A stretch of 64,000 bases of DNA from an uncultured Methanomicrobiales archaeon (GTDB taxonomy: Archaea > Halobacteriota > Methanomicrobia > Methanomicrobiales > Methanospirillaceae), in contig CASGHK010000047.1 in assembly GCA_949320185.1 (NCBI GenBank), positions 1 to 64,000 of the forward strand, given 5' to 3'. Below are positions 26,389-34,667 of the stretch, one piece after another (within the stretch, counting starts at the first letter, position 1; each line of letters opens with the position of its first letter). A model generated the notes under the pieces. That model was not told the DNA's origin. It did no database searches and saw only the letters and a program-made list of their open reading frames with translations. The position numbers and the translations under genes are program-made.

Positions 26389-26418
26389 AGGAGCTGAAAA
26401 CCCCCCCTTGCAGGTCGG

Positions 26419-26426
26419 TTTATATC
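26419..26426 (+). promoter_or_regulatory. TATA box of the CHASE4 histidine kinase gene
   Basis: TTTATATC begins 43 nt before the ATG at 26462, predicting a leader of roughly 10 nt. Confidence 0.6.
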
Positions 26427-26461
26427 GCGGGGGACCGAACCTTCTGGATAGCGCGCGATCC

Positions 26462-28921
26462 ATGAAGCTTCGGTCCCGCACCCTCCTCGCCCTCGCACTC
26501 CTGCTGGCCATCGCCACGGTAGCGATCAGCGGTTATGTCCTCATCTTCAGTCTGGACAACTACAGTGATCTCGAGCGCGAGTACATGACGCAGGACCTGG
26601 ACCAGGCCCGGCACCGGATCACAGAGAAGTCGGCCACAATATCGGCCATCGTCAGCGACTGGGGGCCGTGGGACGATACCTGGGAGTTCGTCAACGGGAG
26701 CCGACCGGACTACGTCAGGAGCAACCTTATGCCCGAGGTCACGGTGTTCCACAACCTCCGTGTCGACCTGATCTTGATCCTCGACCGCGGAGGGGAGGTC
26801 ATCTACGCCGGGGCCTACGACCAGGCCAACCGGAGCATGATGCCGGTCCCTGCGGCGATCGCTGCGCAGCTGACTCCCGGGAGCCCGCTCCTGAACACGA
26901 CCGACCCGAGGGGAGAGACGAGCGGGATACTGATGGTCGAGGACCGACCCATGGCCATCGCATCCCGCCCGATCGTCAGGACCGACTTCTCCGGCGACCC
27001 GCAGGGCGTGGTGATCATGGGCGCGTACTTGGACCCGGACACCGTGGTCCCACCCCTACCCGACCAGGATCGTTCACTCCGATTCATCCCTGCGGACGAT
27101 CCCGCCCTTGCGGCGCTTCCCCTCTCCGCGCCAGGAGCGGGGATGACCGGCCCTCGGACCGAGGTGCGTATCATCGACCAGGATACGGTCGCCGGGTACG
27201 CCCTGATCCAGGATATTGATGGTAAGGACGCTCTCGTCCTGGAGCTCATCAAACCGCGGAGTATCTATCATCAGGGGATCAACACCACCTTCCAGTTCGT
27301 CATGATCCTTCTCGGCATCTGGCTCTGCTCGGGCATCGTCGGCCTTGTTTCGCTCGATCGCCTGGTCCTCTCGAGACTCGGGGCGCTCCGGGAGCAGGTC
27401 AGGTCCGCCGTCGTGGACGCGGATGCCTCGAGACGGATCGAGATCGGGGGGAACGACGAGTTCTCCGCTCTTGCCGGCGATATCAACCGGAGCCTCGAGG
27501 CCATCTACACCACCCAACGCCAGCTCCAAGCGAGCGAGATGCGGTTCCGCCAGATGGCCGACCTGCTCCCCCAGATCGTCTTCGAGCTGGACACACAAGG
27601 CCGGCTGACCTACATCAACAGGATGGGCTCCGAGACCTTCGGCCTGACCCCCGAGGTGCTCGCGCTCCACCCGCTCGTCGAGACCTTCATCGCCCCCGAA
27701 GACCGCGAGCGCCTGCTCAGGAACCGGGGGATGGCCACAAGTGGCGGGACATCGCCTGGAGAAATCTACACCATGCTTCGGCAGGACGGGACACCGCTCC
27801 GGGTCATGGTCAACGCCGCGGCCATCGTCGAAAACGGCGTCTTCCAGGGGGTGCGCGGCAGCATGATCGACCTCTCTGACCGCCTGGTCCTCGAGGAAGC
27901 ACTCCGCGAGAGCGAGGAGAAGTACCGGGCGCTTACAGAGAGCAACCCCGACGTGCTCTTCTCGGCCGATCTGGACGGGGTCGTGACCTACATATCGCCC
28001 CAGGTTAACCGGTACGGCTATCTCGAGGAGGACCTCGTCGGCTCCTCGATCTTATCTATCATCCATCAAGACGAGCGACCCGGGATCGCCGCCGACCTTA
28101 AGAGAGAGATCCTCAACACCGCTCAGTACGGGGCGACATTCAGGATCAACGACCGCTGGGAGAACATCTTCTGGGTCGAAGCGAAGAGCTTCGTGCGCCT
28201 CGATTCGTTCGGCACGCCGATCGGGATCTACGGCGTGCTCCGGGACATCTCCGAGCGAAAGCGGGCCGAGGAGGCGATCGAGCTCGCGAACAAGAAGCTG
28301 AACCTGATGAACAACATCACCCGGCACGACATTCTCAACACCATCACGGGCCTCCTCGGGTGCGTGGACATGACAAATGCAACCGATTCAGCCGACGAGC
28401 GGCGGGTCCTGCTTCAGGACATCAGGCATCTAACGAACCAGATCCAGCGGCAGATCGCGTTCACCAAGGAGTATCAGGAGGTTGGGGTCCACCTGCCGCG
28501 GTGGCAGAACGTAATCGAGACTCTCCAGCGGGTCAAGTCCGCCTTCGAGCGAGATGTCGAGTTCATGATCGACCTGGTGAACGCGGAGATTTATGCGGAT
28601 CCTCTGCTTGAGAAGGTCTTCTACAACCTTGTCGACAATGCGATTCGCTACGGCGAGAAGGTCACGACCATCCGGTTTTTCCTCCTCATCTCGGACGAGG
28701 GGCTCACGCTCGTCTGCGAGGACGACGGAGTGGGGGTTGCAGAGGGGCTCAAGCAGGTCATCTTCGAGCGAGGCGTGGGCAAGAACACGGGCATGGGCCT
28801 CTTCCTGAGCCGGGAGATCCTCGGGATCACCAGGATCAGCATCTCCGAGAACGGTGTCCCGGGGCAGGGGGCGCGGTTCGAGATCTTCACCCCGCGTGGC
28901 ACCTATCGGTTCGTCAAGTGA
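26462..28921 (+). CDS. Membrane sensor histidine kinase: CHASE4-HAMP-PAS-PAS-kinase
   Basis: 819 aa from the ATG at 26462; the track start is 65 codons upstream inside the preceding gene and promoter. TM1 (about 8-29), an extracellular CHASE4 domain (DWGPWDDTWEFV is diagnostic), TM2 (about 280-302), HAMP, two PAS domains ('MADLLPQIVFELDTQGRLTYIN', 'LTESNPDVLFSADLDGVVTYIS'), then a histidine phosphotransfer region with the methanogen-type H-box NNITRHDILN and an HATPase domain (FYNLVDNAIRYGEK, EDDGVGV, GVGKNTGMGLFL). It autophosphorylates on His in response to an extracellular signal, probably a small molecule. The receiver protein 60 nt downstream is the likely phospho-acceptor. Confidence 0.9.
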   Translation: MKLRSRTLLALALLLAIATVAISGYVLIFSLDNYSDLEREYMTQDLDQARHRITEKSATISAIVSDWGPWDDTWEFVNGSRPDYVRSNLMPEVTVFHNLRVDLILILDRGGEVIYAGAYDQANRSMMPVPAAIAAQLTPGSPLLNTTDPRGETSGILMVEDRPMAIASRPIVRTDFSGDPQGVVIMGAYLDPDTVVPPLPDQDRSLRFIPADDPALAALPLSAPGAGMTGPRTEVRIIDQDTVAGYALIQDIDGKDALVLELIKPRSIYHQGINTTFQFVMILLGIWLCSGIVGLVSLDRLVLSRLGALREQVRSAVVDADASRRIEIGGNDEFSALAGDINRSLEAIYTTQRQLQASEMRFRQMADLLPQIVFELDTQGRLTYINRMGSETFGLTPEVLALHPLVETFIAPEDRERLLRNRGMATSGGTSPGEIYTMLRQDGTPLRVMVNAAAIVENGVFQGVRGSMIDLSDRLVLEEALRESEEKYRALTESNPDVLFSADLDGVVTYISPQVNRYGYLEEDLVGSSILSIIHQDERPGIAADLKREILNTAQYGATFRINDRWENIFWVEAKSFVRLDSFGTPIGIYGVLRDISERKRAEEAIELANKKLNLMNNITRHDILNTITGLLGCVDMTNATDSADERRVLLQDIRHLTNQIQRQIAFTKEYQEVGVHLPRWQNVIETLQRVKSAFERDVEFMIDLVNAEIYADPLLEKVFYNLVDNAIRYGEKVTTIRFFLLISDEGLTLVCEDDGVGVAEGLKQVIFERGVGKNTGMGLFLSREILGITRISISENGVPGQGARFEIFTPRGTYRFVK

Positions 28922-28982
28922 GCTTATACGGAATGAGGATGGATGTTAGAGAGAACGCGAGAGATTGCAGCCGGAGCGTGAC

Positions 28983-29351
28983 ATGTCAAAGGGATCCATA
29001 CTGGTCGTCGAAGACGACGACATCATCGCAAAGGTGCTGGACTGGCGGCTGAAGAACCTCGGGTACGCGGTCAGCGGCCGCGCGTCGACGGGGGCCGAGG
29101 CCATGGAGTTGCTGGTCAGCCAGAAGCCCGACCTCGTCCTGATGGACATCAACATCAAGGGAGAGATCGATGGGATCGAGACGGCGTCGATGATCAAGAA
29201 GGGATTCAGTATACCCGTCGTCTACGTCACCTCACACTCCGACGGCCCGACCCTCGAGCGGGCGAAGGCGACGAAACCGGACGGCTTCATCATCAAGCCG
29301 TTCGGAGACGACGACCTGAGGGTCGCGATCGACCTCGCCCTCTGTGGGTAG
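28983..29351 (+). CDS. Stand-alone response regulator receiver protein
   Basis: 122 aa from the ATG at 28983, with GGAG 7 nt upstream; the track starts at a TTG six codons earlier. A single REC domain: acidic residues VVEDDDI, phospho-acceptor Asp in LVLMDINIKGEIDG, Thr in YVTSHS and Lys in IIKPFGDDDLR. It is closely similar in layout to the REC of the 2629 gene. With no output domain it must relay phosphate or act by protein contact. Its position just after the CHASE4 kinase marks it as that kinase's partner. Confidence 0.88.
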   Translation: MSKGSILVVEDDDIIAKVLDWRLKNLGYAVSGRASTGAEAMELLVSQKPDLVLMDINIKGEIDGIETASMIKKGFSIPVVYVTSHSDGPTLERAKATKPDGFIIKPFGDDDLRVAIDLALCG

Positions 29352-29411
29352 GGTTGGCATACAGGGGGCCGATGGCCCGGAAAAAAAGGGAGCCGGCGCC
29401 CAACCAAAAGG

Positions 29412-30614
29412 TCAGGTGACCGGCTGCCGGGCCTCGATTGCCAGCGCCGGGCGGTCCGCGAGCGATGCGATGAACCGCTCGATCCGGTTGACCGCCTCGA
29501 CCAGGTCCTCGTGCGAGACGGCGTAGGCGCAGCGGACGTGCCCGGCGCCGCCCTCGCCGAAGACCGAACCCGGAACGACGGCGACGTGCTCTTCGGCCAG
29601 GAGCTGCTCGGCGAACTCCACGTCGGTGAGCCCGGTCGACTCGATCGACGGGAATGCGTAGAACGCCCCCTCCGGCATGTGGCACACGAGACCGGCCCGG
29701 TTCAGCCCCTCGACAAAGAGATTTCGCCGGAGGCGATAGGCCTCGATCATCGCGTCCTTCTCCGCCTTGGCCGAGCGAAGCGCTGCGAGCGCCGCCACCT
29801 GGCCCATGCTCGGGGCGCAGAGCATCACGTACTGGTGGATCTTGAGGGCGGCGTCCGCGAGCTCCGGAGGGGCGCAGAGGTATCCGATCCGCCAACCGGT
29901 CATCGCGTAGGCCTTCGAGAACCCGTTCAGGGTGATCGTCCGCTCACGGAGCGTGCCGATCGTCGCCGCCGGCACGTGGGCCTGCTCGTAGCTCAGCTCC
30001 GAGTAGACCTCGTCCGAGAGGAGGACCAGGTCGTGGTCCTCCACCACGTCCGCCACCGCCTTCAGGTCGGACGCGGTCATGACGCCTCCCGTGGGGTTGT
30101 TGGGGAAGTTCATGATCAGGGCCTTCGTCCTCGGTGTCACCCGCTCGGTCAGCTGATCGGGGACCAGGCGGAACCGGTCCCGCTCGAGGCACGGCACCGG
30201 CACCGGGACGCCGCCCGCCAGGGTGACACACGGGGCGTAGGAGACGTACGACGGCTGGGCGACGAGCACCTCGTCCCCCGGGTCCGTGACCGCCCGGATC
30301 GCGATATCGAGACCCTCCGAGACCCCGGTGGTGATGATCATCTCGGTTTCGGGGTCGTAACAGAGCCCGAAGTCCCGCGCGAGGTCGTCCGCGATCTGCT
30401 CGCGGAGGGCCGGCATTCCCCGGTTCGATGTGTACGAAGTCTGACCCTGTTCGAGGGCGACCATGCAGGCGTCGATCGCCTTCCAGGGGGTCGAGAAGTC
30501 GGGCTCTCCAACGCCAAGGCTGATCACATCGTCCATGGTCTGGACCAGGTCGAAGAACCGCCGGATCCCCGAGGGGGGGATCATCCGGGCCGCCCGTGAG
30601 ACTGGGTCGCGCAT
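29412..30614 (-). CDS. PLP-dependent aminotransferase class I/II (aspartate/aromatic type)
   Basis: 400 aa, the usual size. It shows the fold type I features: 'LGVGEPDFSTPW' near the N-terminus, 'NFPNNPTGG' (substrate/PLP contact), 'LVLLSDEVYSEL' with the Asp for the pyridine nitrogen, 'ITLNGFSKAYAMTGWRIGY' with the PLP-binding Lys, and the C-terminal Arg region. It exchanges amino groups between amino acids and 2-oxo acids; exact specificity cannot be read from sequence. It lies 10 nt downstream of an Lrp/AsnC regulator gene and in line with cdc6, suggesting that the Lrp protein senses amino acids and controls this unit. Confidence 0.88.
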   Translation of the reverse strand: MRDPVSRAARMIPPSGIRRFFDLVQTMDDVISLGVGEPDFSTPWKAIDACMVALEQGQTSYTSNRGMPALREQIADDLARDFGLCYDPETEMIITTGVSEGLDIAIRAVTDPGDEVLVAQPSYVSYAPCVTLAGGVPVPVPCLERDRFRLVPDQLTERVTPRTKALIMNFPNNPTGGVMTASDLKAVADVVEDHDLVLLSDEVYSELSYEQAHVPAATIGTLRERTITLNGFSKAYAMTGWRIGYLCAPPELADAALKIHQYVMLCAPSMGQVAALAALRSAKAEKDAMIEAYRLRRNLFVEGLNRAGLVCHMPEGAFYAFPSIESTGLTDVEFAEQLLAEEHVAVVPGSVFGEGGAGHVRCAYAVSHEDLVEAVNRIERFIASLADRPALAIEARQPVT

Positions 30615-30624
30615 GGTCCCTCCC

Positions 30625-31128
30625 CTAGAACGAGAATGGCTGACGTTCGCCGCCGCCGTCGCGACCGAGCATCAGCGTCCCGTTCTCTTTGTACGACTTC
30701 ATGATGATGTGCGTCGCGGTCTCGCGAATCCGCTCCATCGGGGCGATGTGCTCGGAGACGAACCGGGCGATCTCCTGCATGTCCCTGCCCGTGACCAGGA
30801 CGTGGAGGTCGTAGGTGCCGGTGATCAGCCGAACGGACCGGACCTCCTCGAAACGGGCGATTCTCTCCGCCAGCCGGTCGTAGCCGTGATCCCGCTCGGG
30901 CGAGACCTTCAGCTCGATGATCGCCGAGACCTCCGCCTGGCCGGAGCTGCTCCGGTCCACGATCGCGGTGAATCGCCGGATCACGCCCTCCGCCTGGAGG
31001 GTGCGGATCCGCTCTTCGACCTCGGCGGCCGGAACCCCGAGCATCGCGGCGAGCTCCGGCGTCGGGATGCGACTGTTCTCCTCGAGCAGGTGTACGAGCG
31101 TTGTATCGGTTGCGTTCATGATTTCCAT
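30625..31128 (-). CDS. Lrp/AsnC-family transcriptional regulator
   Basis: 167 aa from the ATG at 31128, which overlaps the cdc6 stop as TGATG; a second ATG three codons on (MNATDTT) is the alternative. The track ORF starting at 31491 is out of register with the real protein. N-terminal helix-turn-helix (LVHLLEENSRIPTPELAAML), linker 'LQAEGVIRRFTAIVD', and a C-terminal RAM ligand-binding domain (VSAIIELKVSPE ... VRLITGTYDLHVLVTG). A basic tail of about 20 residues follows. Lrp proteins respond to amino acids as octamers or dimers. The downstream aminotransferase is the obvious target, though autoregulation is equally possible. Confidence 0.88.
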   Translation of the reverse strand: MEIMNATDTTLVHLLEENSRIPTPELAAMLGVPAAEVEERIRTLQAEGVIRRFTAIVDRSSSGQAEVSAIIELKVSPERDHGYDRLAERIARFEEVRSVRLITGTYDLHVLVTGRDMQEIARFVSEHIAPMERIRETATHIIMKSYKENGTLMLGRDGGGERQPFSF

Positions 31129-32432
31129 CACCACCGGAGTGTCTTCTTGACCCAGGTCTTGTCCATCTGGGCGAGGCCCTGTCCGGTCAACCGAGGGTCC
31201 TTCGTGATGACCTCCTGGATCTTGCCCGAGTTCGCATCGAACCACATCTCCTTGGTCCGGCCGTAGCGTCCGCGCGAGACAACCCGCGTGTTGATCACGC
31301 CGAGCATGTTCAGCTCGCTGATGAGGTCGGTGATCCGCCGGTTGGTCAGGACGTCCAGTTCGAGCGCTGCCGCCACCTCCTGGTAGACCCTGCAGACCTC
31401 GCCCGAGGTGAAGATCGCCTGACCGAGCTGCTCTAGCAGGATCATCGAGTAGAGCACAACCTTCGACTGGGTCGGCAGAGTGGAGATGCACTCGATCATC
31501 GAGTCGGTCTCGATCTTCGCCTGGGCCAACTTGACGTGCCGTTCCCCAACCTCCTGGGCTGACTCGCGCTCGGCGAGTTCCCCCGAGATACGGAGGAGGT
31601 CGAGGGCTCTCCGAGCATCGCCGTGCTCCTGCGCCGCAAGCGCCGCGCAGAGCGGGATCACCCCCTCGTCGAGAGTGTTCTCCATGAACGCCCCCTCTGC
31701 GCGCTGCAGGAGGATATCGCAGAGCTGCGGAGCGTTGTACGGAGGAAAGACGATCTCCTCCTCGGAGAGCGAGGAGAGGACCCGGGGGTCGAGGAAGTCC
31801 TTGAAGGAGAGGTCGTTGGAGATCCCGATGATGCAGACCTTGGAGGCCTTCAGGTCCGAGTTGATCCGGGTCAGGTTGTAGAGCGTATCATCACCGCTCT
31901 TCTTGACGAGCTTGTCGATCTCGTCGAGCACAATGACGAGCACCCCACCTCGTGCTTCGAGCTGGTTCTTCAACTCGAGATAGACCTGGTCGGTCGGCCA
32001 GCCGGTCATCGGGATGTGGGGTCGGAGCTTATCCGACGAGATCTCCTCCGGGTGCTCGATGTCCTTCGCGATCTGTGCGAGCACCCGGTACTGGGTGTCG
32101 ATCACCTCGCAGTTGATGTGCACCACCGTGCAGAGCGAGGTCTGGTTCGAGGCCGACTCGAGCTCGCTCCCGACGTACCGGACGCACGCTGTCTTTCCGG
32201 TCCCGGTTTTGCCGTAGATCAGGATGTTGGACGGCGTCTCATTCCGGAGAGAAGGAGCAAGAATTGAGGCAATCTCATTGATTTGAGGCATCCGGTGCGG
32301 TAGAATCTGGGGACGGTACGAGTGCCGCAGCACCTCCCGGTTTCTGAAGATCCGCGCATGCTCGGTCAGGTACTTCTTGAAGAGACCGAGAGAAGGATTC
32401 TCACTGGGCGGGGGGTCCTGAGTCATGTGCAC
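31128..32432 (-). CDS. cdc6: Orc1/Cdc6 replication initiator
   Basis: 434 aa. AAA+ domain with Walker A 'IYGKTGTGKTACVRYV', Walker B 'VLVIVLDEIDKLVKK', sensor 1 'VCIIGISNDL', and sensor 2 around 'GDARRALDLLRISGELA'. The C-terminal 90 residues are a winged helix (QAIFTSGEVCRVYQEVAAAL ... LTNRRITDLISELNML) that recognises ORB sites. It loads MCM at the origin, and its gene lies directly beside an ORB array, as is usual in archaea. Two ATGs at the start (MHM) are equivalent. The stop codon overlaps the Lrp gene start, so the initiator and a transcription factor are translationally coupled. Confidence 0.95.
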   Translation of the reverse strand: MHMTQDPPPSENPSLGLFKKYLTEHARIFRNREVLRHSYRPQILPHRMPQINEIASILAPSLRNETPSNILIYGKTGTGKTACVRYVGSELESASNQTSLCTVVHINCEVIDTQYRVLAQIAKDIEHPEEISSDKLRPHIPMTGWPTDQVYLELKNQLEARGGVLVIVLDEIDKLVKKSGDDTLYNLTRINSDLKASKVCIIGISNDLSFKDFLDPRVLSSLSEEEIVFPPYNAPQLCDILLQRAEGAFMENTLDEGVIPLCAALAAQEHGDARRALDLLRISGELAERESAQEVGERHVKLAQAKIETDSMIECISTLPTQSKVVLYSMILLEQLGQAIFTSGEVCRVYQEVAAALELDVLTNRRITDLISELNMLGVINTRVVSRGRYGRTKEMWFDANSGKIQEVITKDPRLTGQGLAQMDKTWVKKTLRW

Positions 32433-32500
32433 TGGAAGTTGTACATTTGCATTCGGTCTCTATTAAGGTGATCCAGCTCATCGACCGTGGTTTCGAGAAC

Positions 32501-32520
32501 CCCCCTGTTTCCAGTGGAGT
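32501..32520 (-). promoter_or_regulatory. Origin recognition box 1
   Basis: CCCCCTGTTTCCAGTGGAGT: G-string plus TTTCCAGTGGA core, read on the minus strand. Confidence 0.75.
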
Positions 32521-32577
32521 ATCCGGAGTGCCGTTGTTGAACCGCGATCTTCTCCAATCCGATTCGTATGGGCGAGG

Positions 32578-32600
32578 ACCCCATCGTTTCCACTGGAGGT
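32578..32600 (-). promoter_or_regulatory. Origin recognition box 2
   Basis: ACCCCATCGTTTCCACTGGA: CCCC...GTTTCCACTGGA matches the reverse complement of the archaeal ORB. Confidence 0.8.
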
Positions 32601-32721
32601 CGATCTCAGATCGGGATCCACCGGTGCGGAAACGGATTCAGCGGAGTGTCGCAACCGACGTCGGGTATCCTTCATGCAAAAGAGAGAACCGATCGATCTC
32701 GTGATCGGGGATCCGACCCCC

Positions 32722-32742
32722 ACCCCTTTGTTTCCTGTGGAA
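32722..32742 (-). promoter_or_regulatory. Origin recognition box 3
   Basis: ACCCCTTTGTTTCCTGTGGA: same orientation as boxes 1 and 2, immediately left of the AT-rich core. Confidence 0.78.
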
Positions 32743-32759
32743 CGTGTGGAGACGAGGAT

Positions 32760-33020
32760 GACGATCTCGTCCTCTATATCATGAGAACGAGCATTTGGTA
32801 ATTATCGCTCTTCGACTACAAAAACCTGATCAGAAAACAGACCGAAAATTCACAGTAAAACGGGTGACATACCGGAAAACCAAGGTCCGAACCGGAAAAA
32901 GTTCATCGAAAACTGTCGTTTTGGACGGTGATAGGAGCGGTCGATCGGGCACGACCCGGGTGATAAGACCGGAGCAGGATAGAAAAAGACTCGAATACCC
33001 GTGATCGGAAAACCGGAAAA
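32760..33020. other. AT-rich putative duplex-unwinding element
   Basis: A tract dominated by A-runs (CTACAAAAACC, CAGAAAACAG, CCGGAAAAAG) lies between ORB3 and ORB4. It is the least GC-rich stretch of comparable length in the window. No coding potential. Confidence 0.6.
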
Positions 33021-33390
33021 GTACGATCAAACCGGATCAAGAGAGAGAACGAACCACTCTTCGAGTGTGGTTCTACCCTCGGCAGGACAGGATCGACCAC
33101 CCGTAAATGGTCGATCGTACCAGTGGAGAGGCGCCATTGCCATCATGGAAACTCGAACATTTAATGGAGAAGGAAGAGTGGTCGAGCGACGTACGGCTCT
33201 GCACCACCAGCTCATCTCTCCTGATCCAGCCCGATCCAGGCCTGTCAGTTGTGGGATCGAAAGACCATATTCGACGATTTTTGACGATCTCTCGTGAATT
33301 CGAGCGTAGCGTTCAAGACCTGGAGCCTCTCCTCCTCTCTTATCTGTTTGCCAGATCACGCTCTGCACCAGTGCCTGCTATCATCCTTGG

Positions 33391-33414
33391 ATTTTCCACT
33401 GGAAACGAAGGGGT
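33391..33414 (+). promoter_or_regulatory. Origin recognition box 4 (full, plus-strand)
   Basis: TTTTCCACTGGAAACGAAGG followed by GGT: the complete ORB consensus with G-string, in the opposite orientation to boxes 1-3, so that the two sets flank the AT-rich core. Confidence 0.85.
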
Positions 33415-33537
33415 ACCCCTCAAACGTCGCGGATTGGTGAAAGCAGGAGCGTGGGCAGGCGTTTCAACCCGGCACCGAAATCGGAGCGATCCAGGTACGA
33501 TCCCCCCTCACGCGGGCTGGAACCTTCATCAACGATC

Positions 33538-34044
33538 ATGGACCATGGATCTTTCATGGATCCGACGCATCGAGGACCAGTTGAGGTCCGGGCAGGGGTC
33601 ATCACGGTCTCCTCGACACGCACGGAGGCGACCGATTCGAGCGGAGCACTGATTCGGGAGCGGTTCGAGACCGCTGGACACCGGGTCACGTACAGCACGA
33701 TCGTCCCCGACACCCGGATCGAGATCCGACGTGCGATCCTGCAGGCGCTGGAGTCGGCGAACTGCATCGTACTCTCGGGGGGTACGGGTCTGACCCACGA
33801 CGACTGCACGATCGAGGCGGTCTCTCCGCTCTACGAGAAGGCGATCGACGGGTTCGGCGAGGTCTTCCGGTCCAGGAGCCTCGCGGAGATCGGGACTGCA
33901 GCGATGCTCTCGCGTGCCTCCGCCGGTATCATCGCGGGTGCCGTGGTCTTCTGTATCCCCGGGTCCACCGGGGCGGCGCGCCTCGCCCTCGATGACCTGA
34001 TCCTCCCCGAGGTCGGTCACATCCTGACCCACGCGAACCGCTGA
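33538..34044 (+). CDS. moaB: MoaB/MogA-family molybdopterin-binding protein
   Basis: 168 aa from the ATG at 33538; the ATG at 33556 is equally possible, and the track start at 33451 lies too near ORB4. The protein shows the MoCF fold: 'VRAGVITVSSTRTEATDSSG', 'IVPDTRIEIRRAI', the diagnostic 'CIVLSGGTGLTHDDCT', 'IDGFGEVFRSRSLAEIG' and 'GAVVFCIPGSTGAARLAL'. In this family the GGTG loop binds molybdopterin for adenylylation during Mo/W cofactor synthesis. Methanogens need this cofactor for formylmethanofuran and formate dehydrogenases. It is a single gene on the right side of the origin. Confidence 0.9.
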   Translation: MDHGSFMDPTHRGPVEVRAGVITVSSTRTEATDSSGALIRERFETAGHRVTYSTIVPDTRIEIRRAILQALESANCIVLSGGTGLTHDDCTIEAVSPLYEKAIDGFGEVFRSRSLAEIGTAAMLSRASAGIIAGAVVFCIPGSTGAARLALDDLILPEVGHILTHANR

Positions 34045-34158
34045 TCAGGACGAGAGGTGGGCAGGTACGACCGACCTGTGGGTTGCACCGTCTGAACCGG
34101 CGGGCCCCTGTGATGACCTGGAGCCCGGACCGCCCACCGGTCCGGCTGTCTGCTCCGG

Positions 34159-34662
34159 TCACCGGTTCGCGTCGAGAAGGGCGACGCGCTCGAGCACCAG
34201 TTCATTGAGCCGATCCTCCCCGACGGTACCGAGCTCCTCGGGTGTGATCCCGAAGAGCTCGCAGAGCCTTTCGCGGTGCCCCGGGGACGGTACGTCCGGC
34301 TCGGGGACGAAAGTGACGAGCCGCTCGAGCTCGCTCCAGGCGTCGCCTTCCGGCTCGGAGACGGTGACGTAGCAGCGGTTCTCGCCCGCGTGCAGGCCGA
34401 ATGTCCTGCCGATCCGGGTCTGGCGTGAGCCCGACGCGTAGAGCAGGGCCTCCATCTCGAGGCTCCGGGCGATCATCTCGCCCCGTTCGAAGGAGCGGAC
34501 CGCGTGGCGGACGGCGGAGAGGGCGTGCTCCTGTCCGGCCATCCTGTCCGCGTCGAAGAGGACGATCCGGGTCCCGGTCACCTCCCCGATCTCCCGGACG
34601 GTCGCGAGGAACCGGTCCGGTTCGTCGACAGACGCGGTCGCATATCGGATCTTAAACTGCAT
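34159..34662 (-). CDS. cgi121: KEOPS complex subunit Cgi121
   Basis: 167 aa from the ATG at 34662 (MQFKIRYAT); the track start is a GTG overlapping the hel308 stop. The core 'ALSAVRHAVRSFERGEMIARSLEMEALLYASGSRQ' matches Cgi121/TPRKB, including the conserved 'A..HA...F..G....S.E.E.LLY.SG.RQ'. KEOPS makes the tRNA t6A37 modification; Cgi121 recruits tRNA to the complex through contact with Bud32. It is immediately downstream of hel308 and probably co-transcribed with it. The C-terminal 35 residues (CELFGITPEELGTVGEDRL) are a helical extension. Confidence 0.85.
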   Translation of the reverse strand: MQFKIRYATASVDEPDRFLATVREIGEVTGTRIVLFDADRMAGQEHALSAVRHAVRSFERGEMIARSLEMEALLYASGSRQTRIGRTFGLHAGENRCYVTVSEPEGDAWSELERLVTFVPEPDVPSPGHRERLCELFGITPEELGTVGEDRLNELVLERVALLDANR

Positions 34663-34667
34663 ATGTA

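Larger units (their letters stand above)
32433..33450. other. Chromosomal replication origin (oriC) region
   Basis: This stretch of about 1 kb between cdc6 and moaB has no convincing gene, is much richer in A+T than the rest of the window, and holds origin recognition boxes in inverted orientation: three on the minus strand at 32501-32742 and one on the plus strand at 33391-33414. Between them lies an AT-rich tract (about 32760-33020) with repeated CCGGAAAA motifs that would serve as the duplex-unwinding element. Weaker ORB-like sites occur at 32428-32437 and 33119-33129. ORFs reported here (for example 33107-33652) are not supported. Confidence 0.85.

Noticed and set aside
33107-33652. ORF of 181 aa in the origin region (and 33420-33809 on the other strand)
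   Set aside because: No family resemblance; the ORFs run through the ORB4 site and out of frame over moaB.
34045-34158. Possible tRNA in the gap between moaB and cgi121
   Set aside because: No cloverleaf with T-arm (GTTCRA) could be fitted; no other gap in the window gave a convincing tRNA either.
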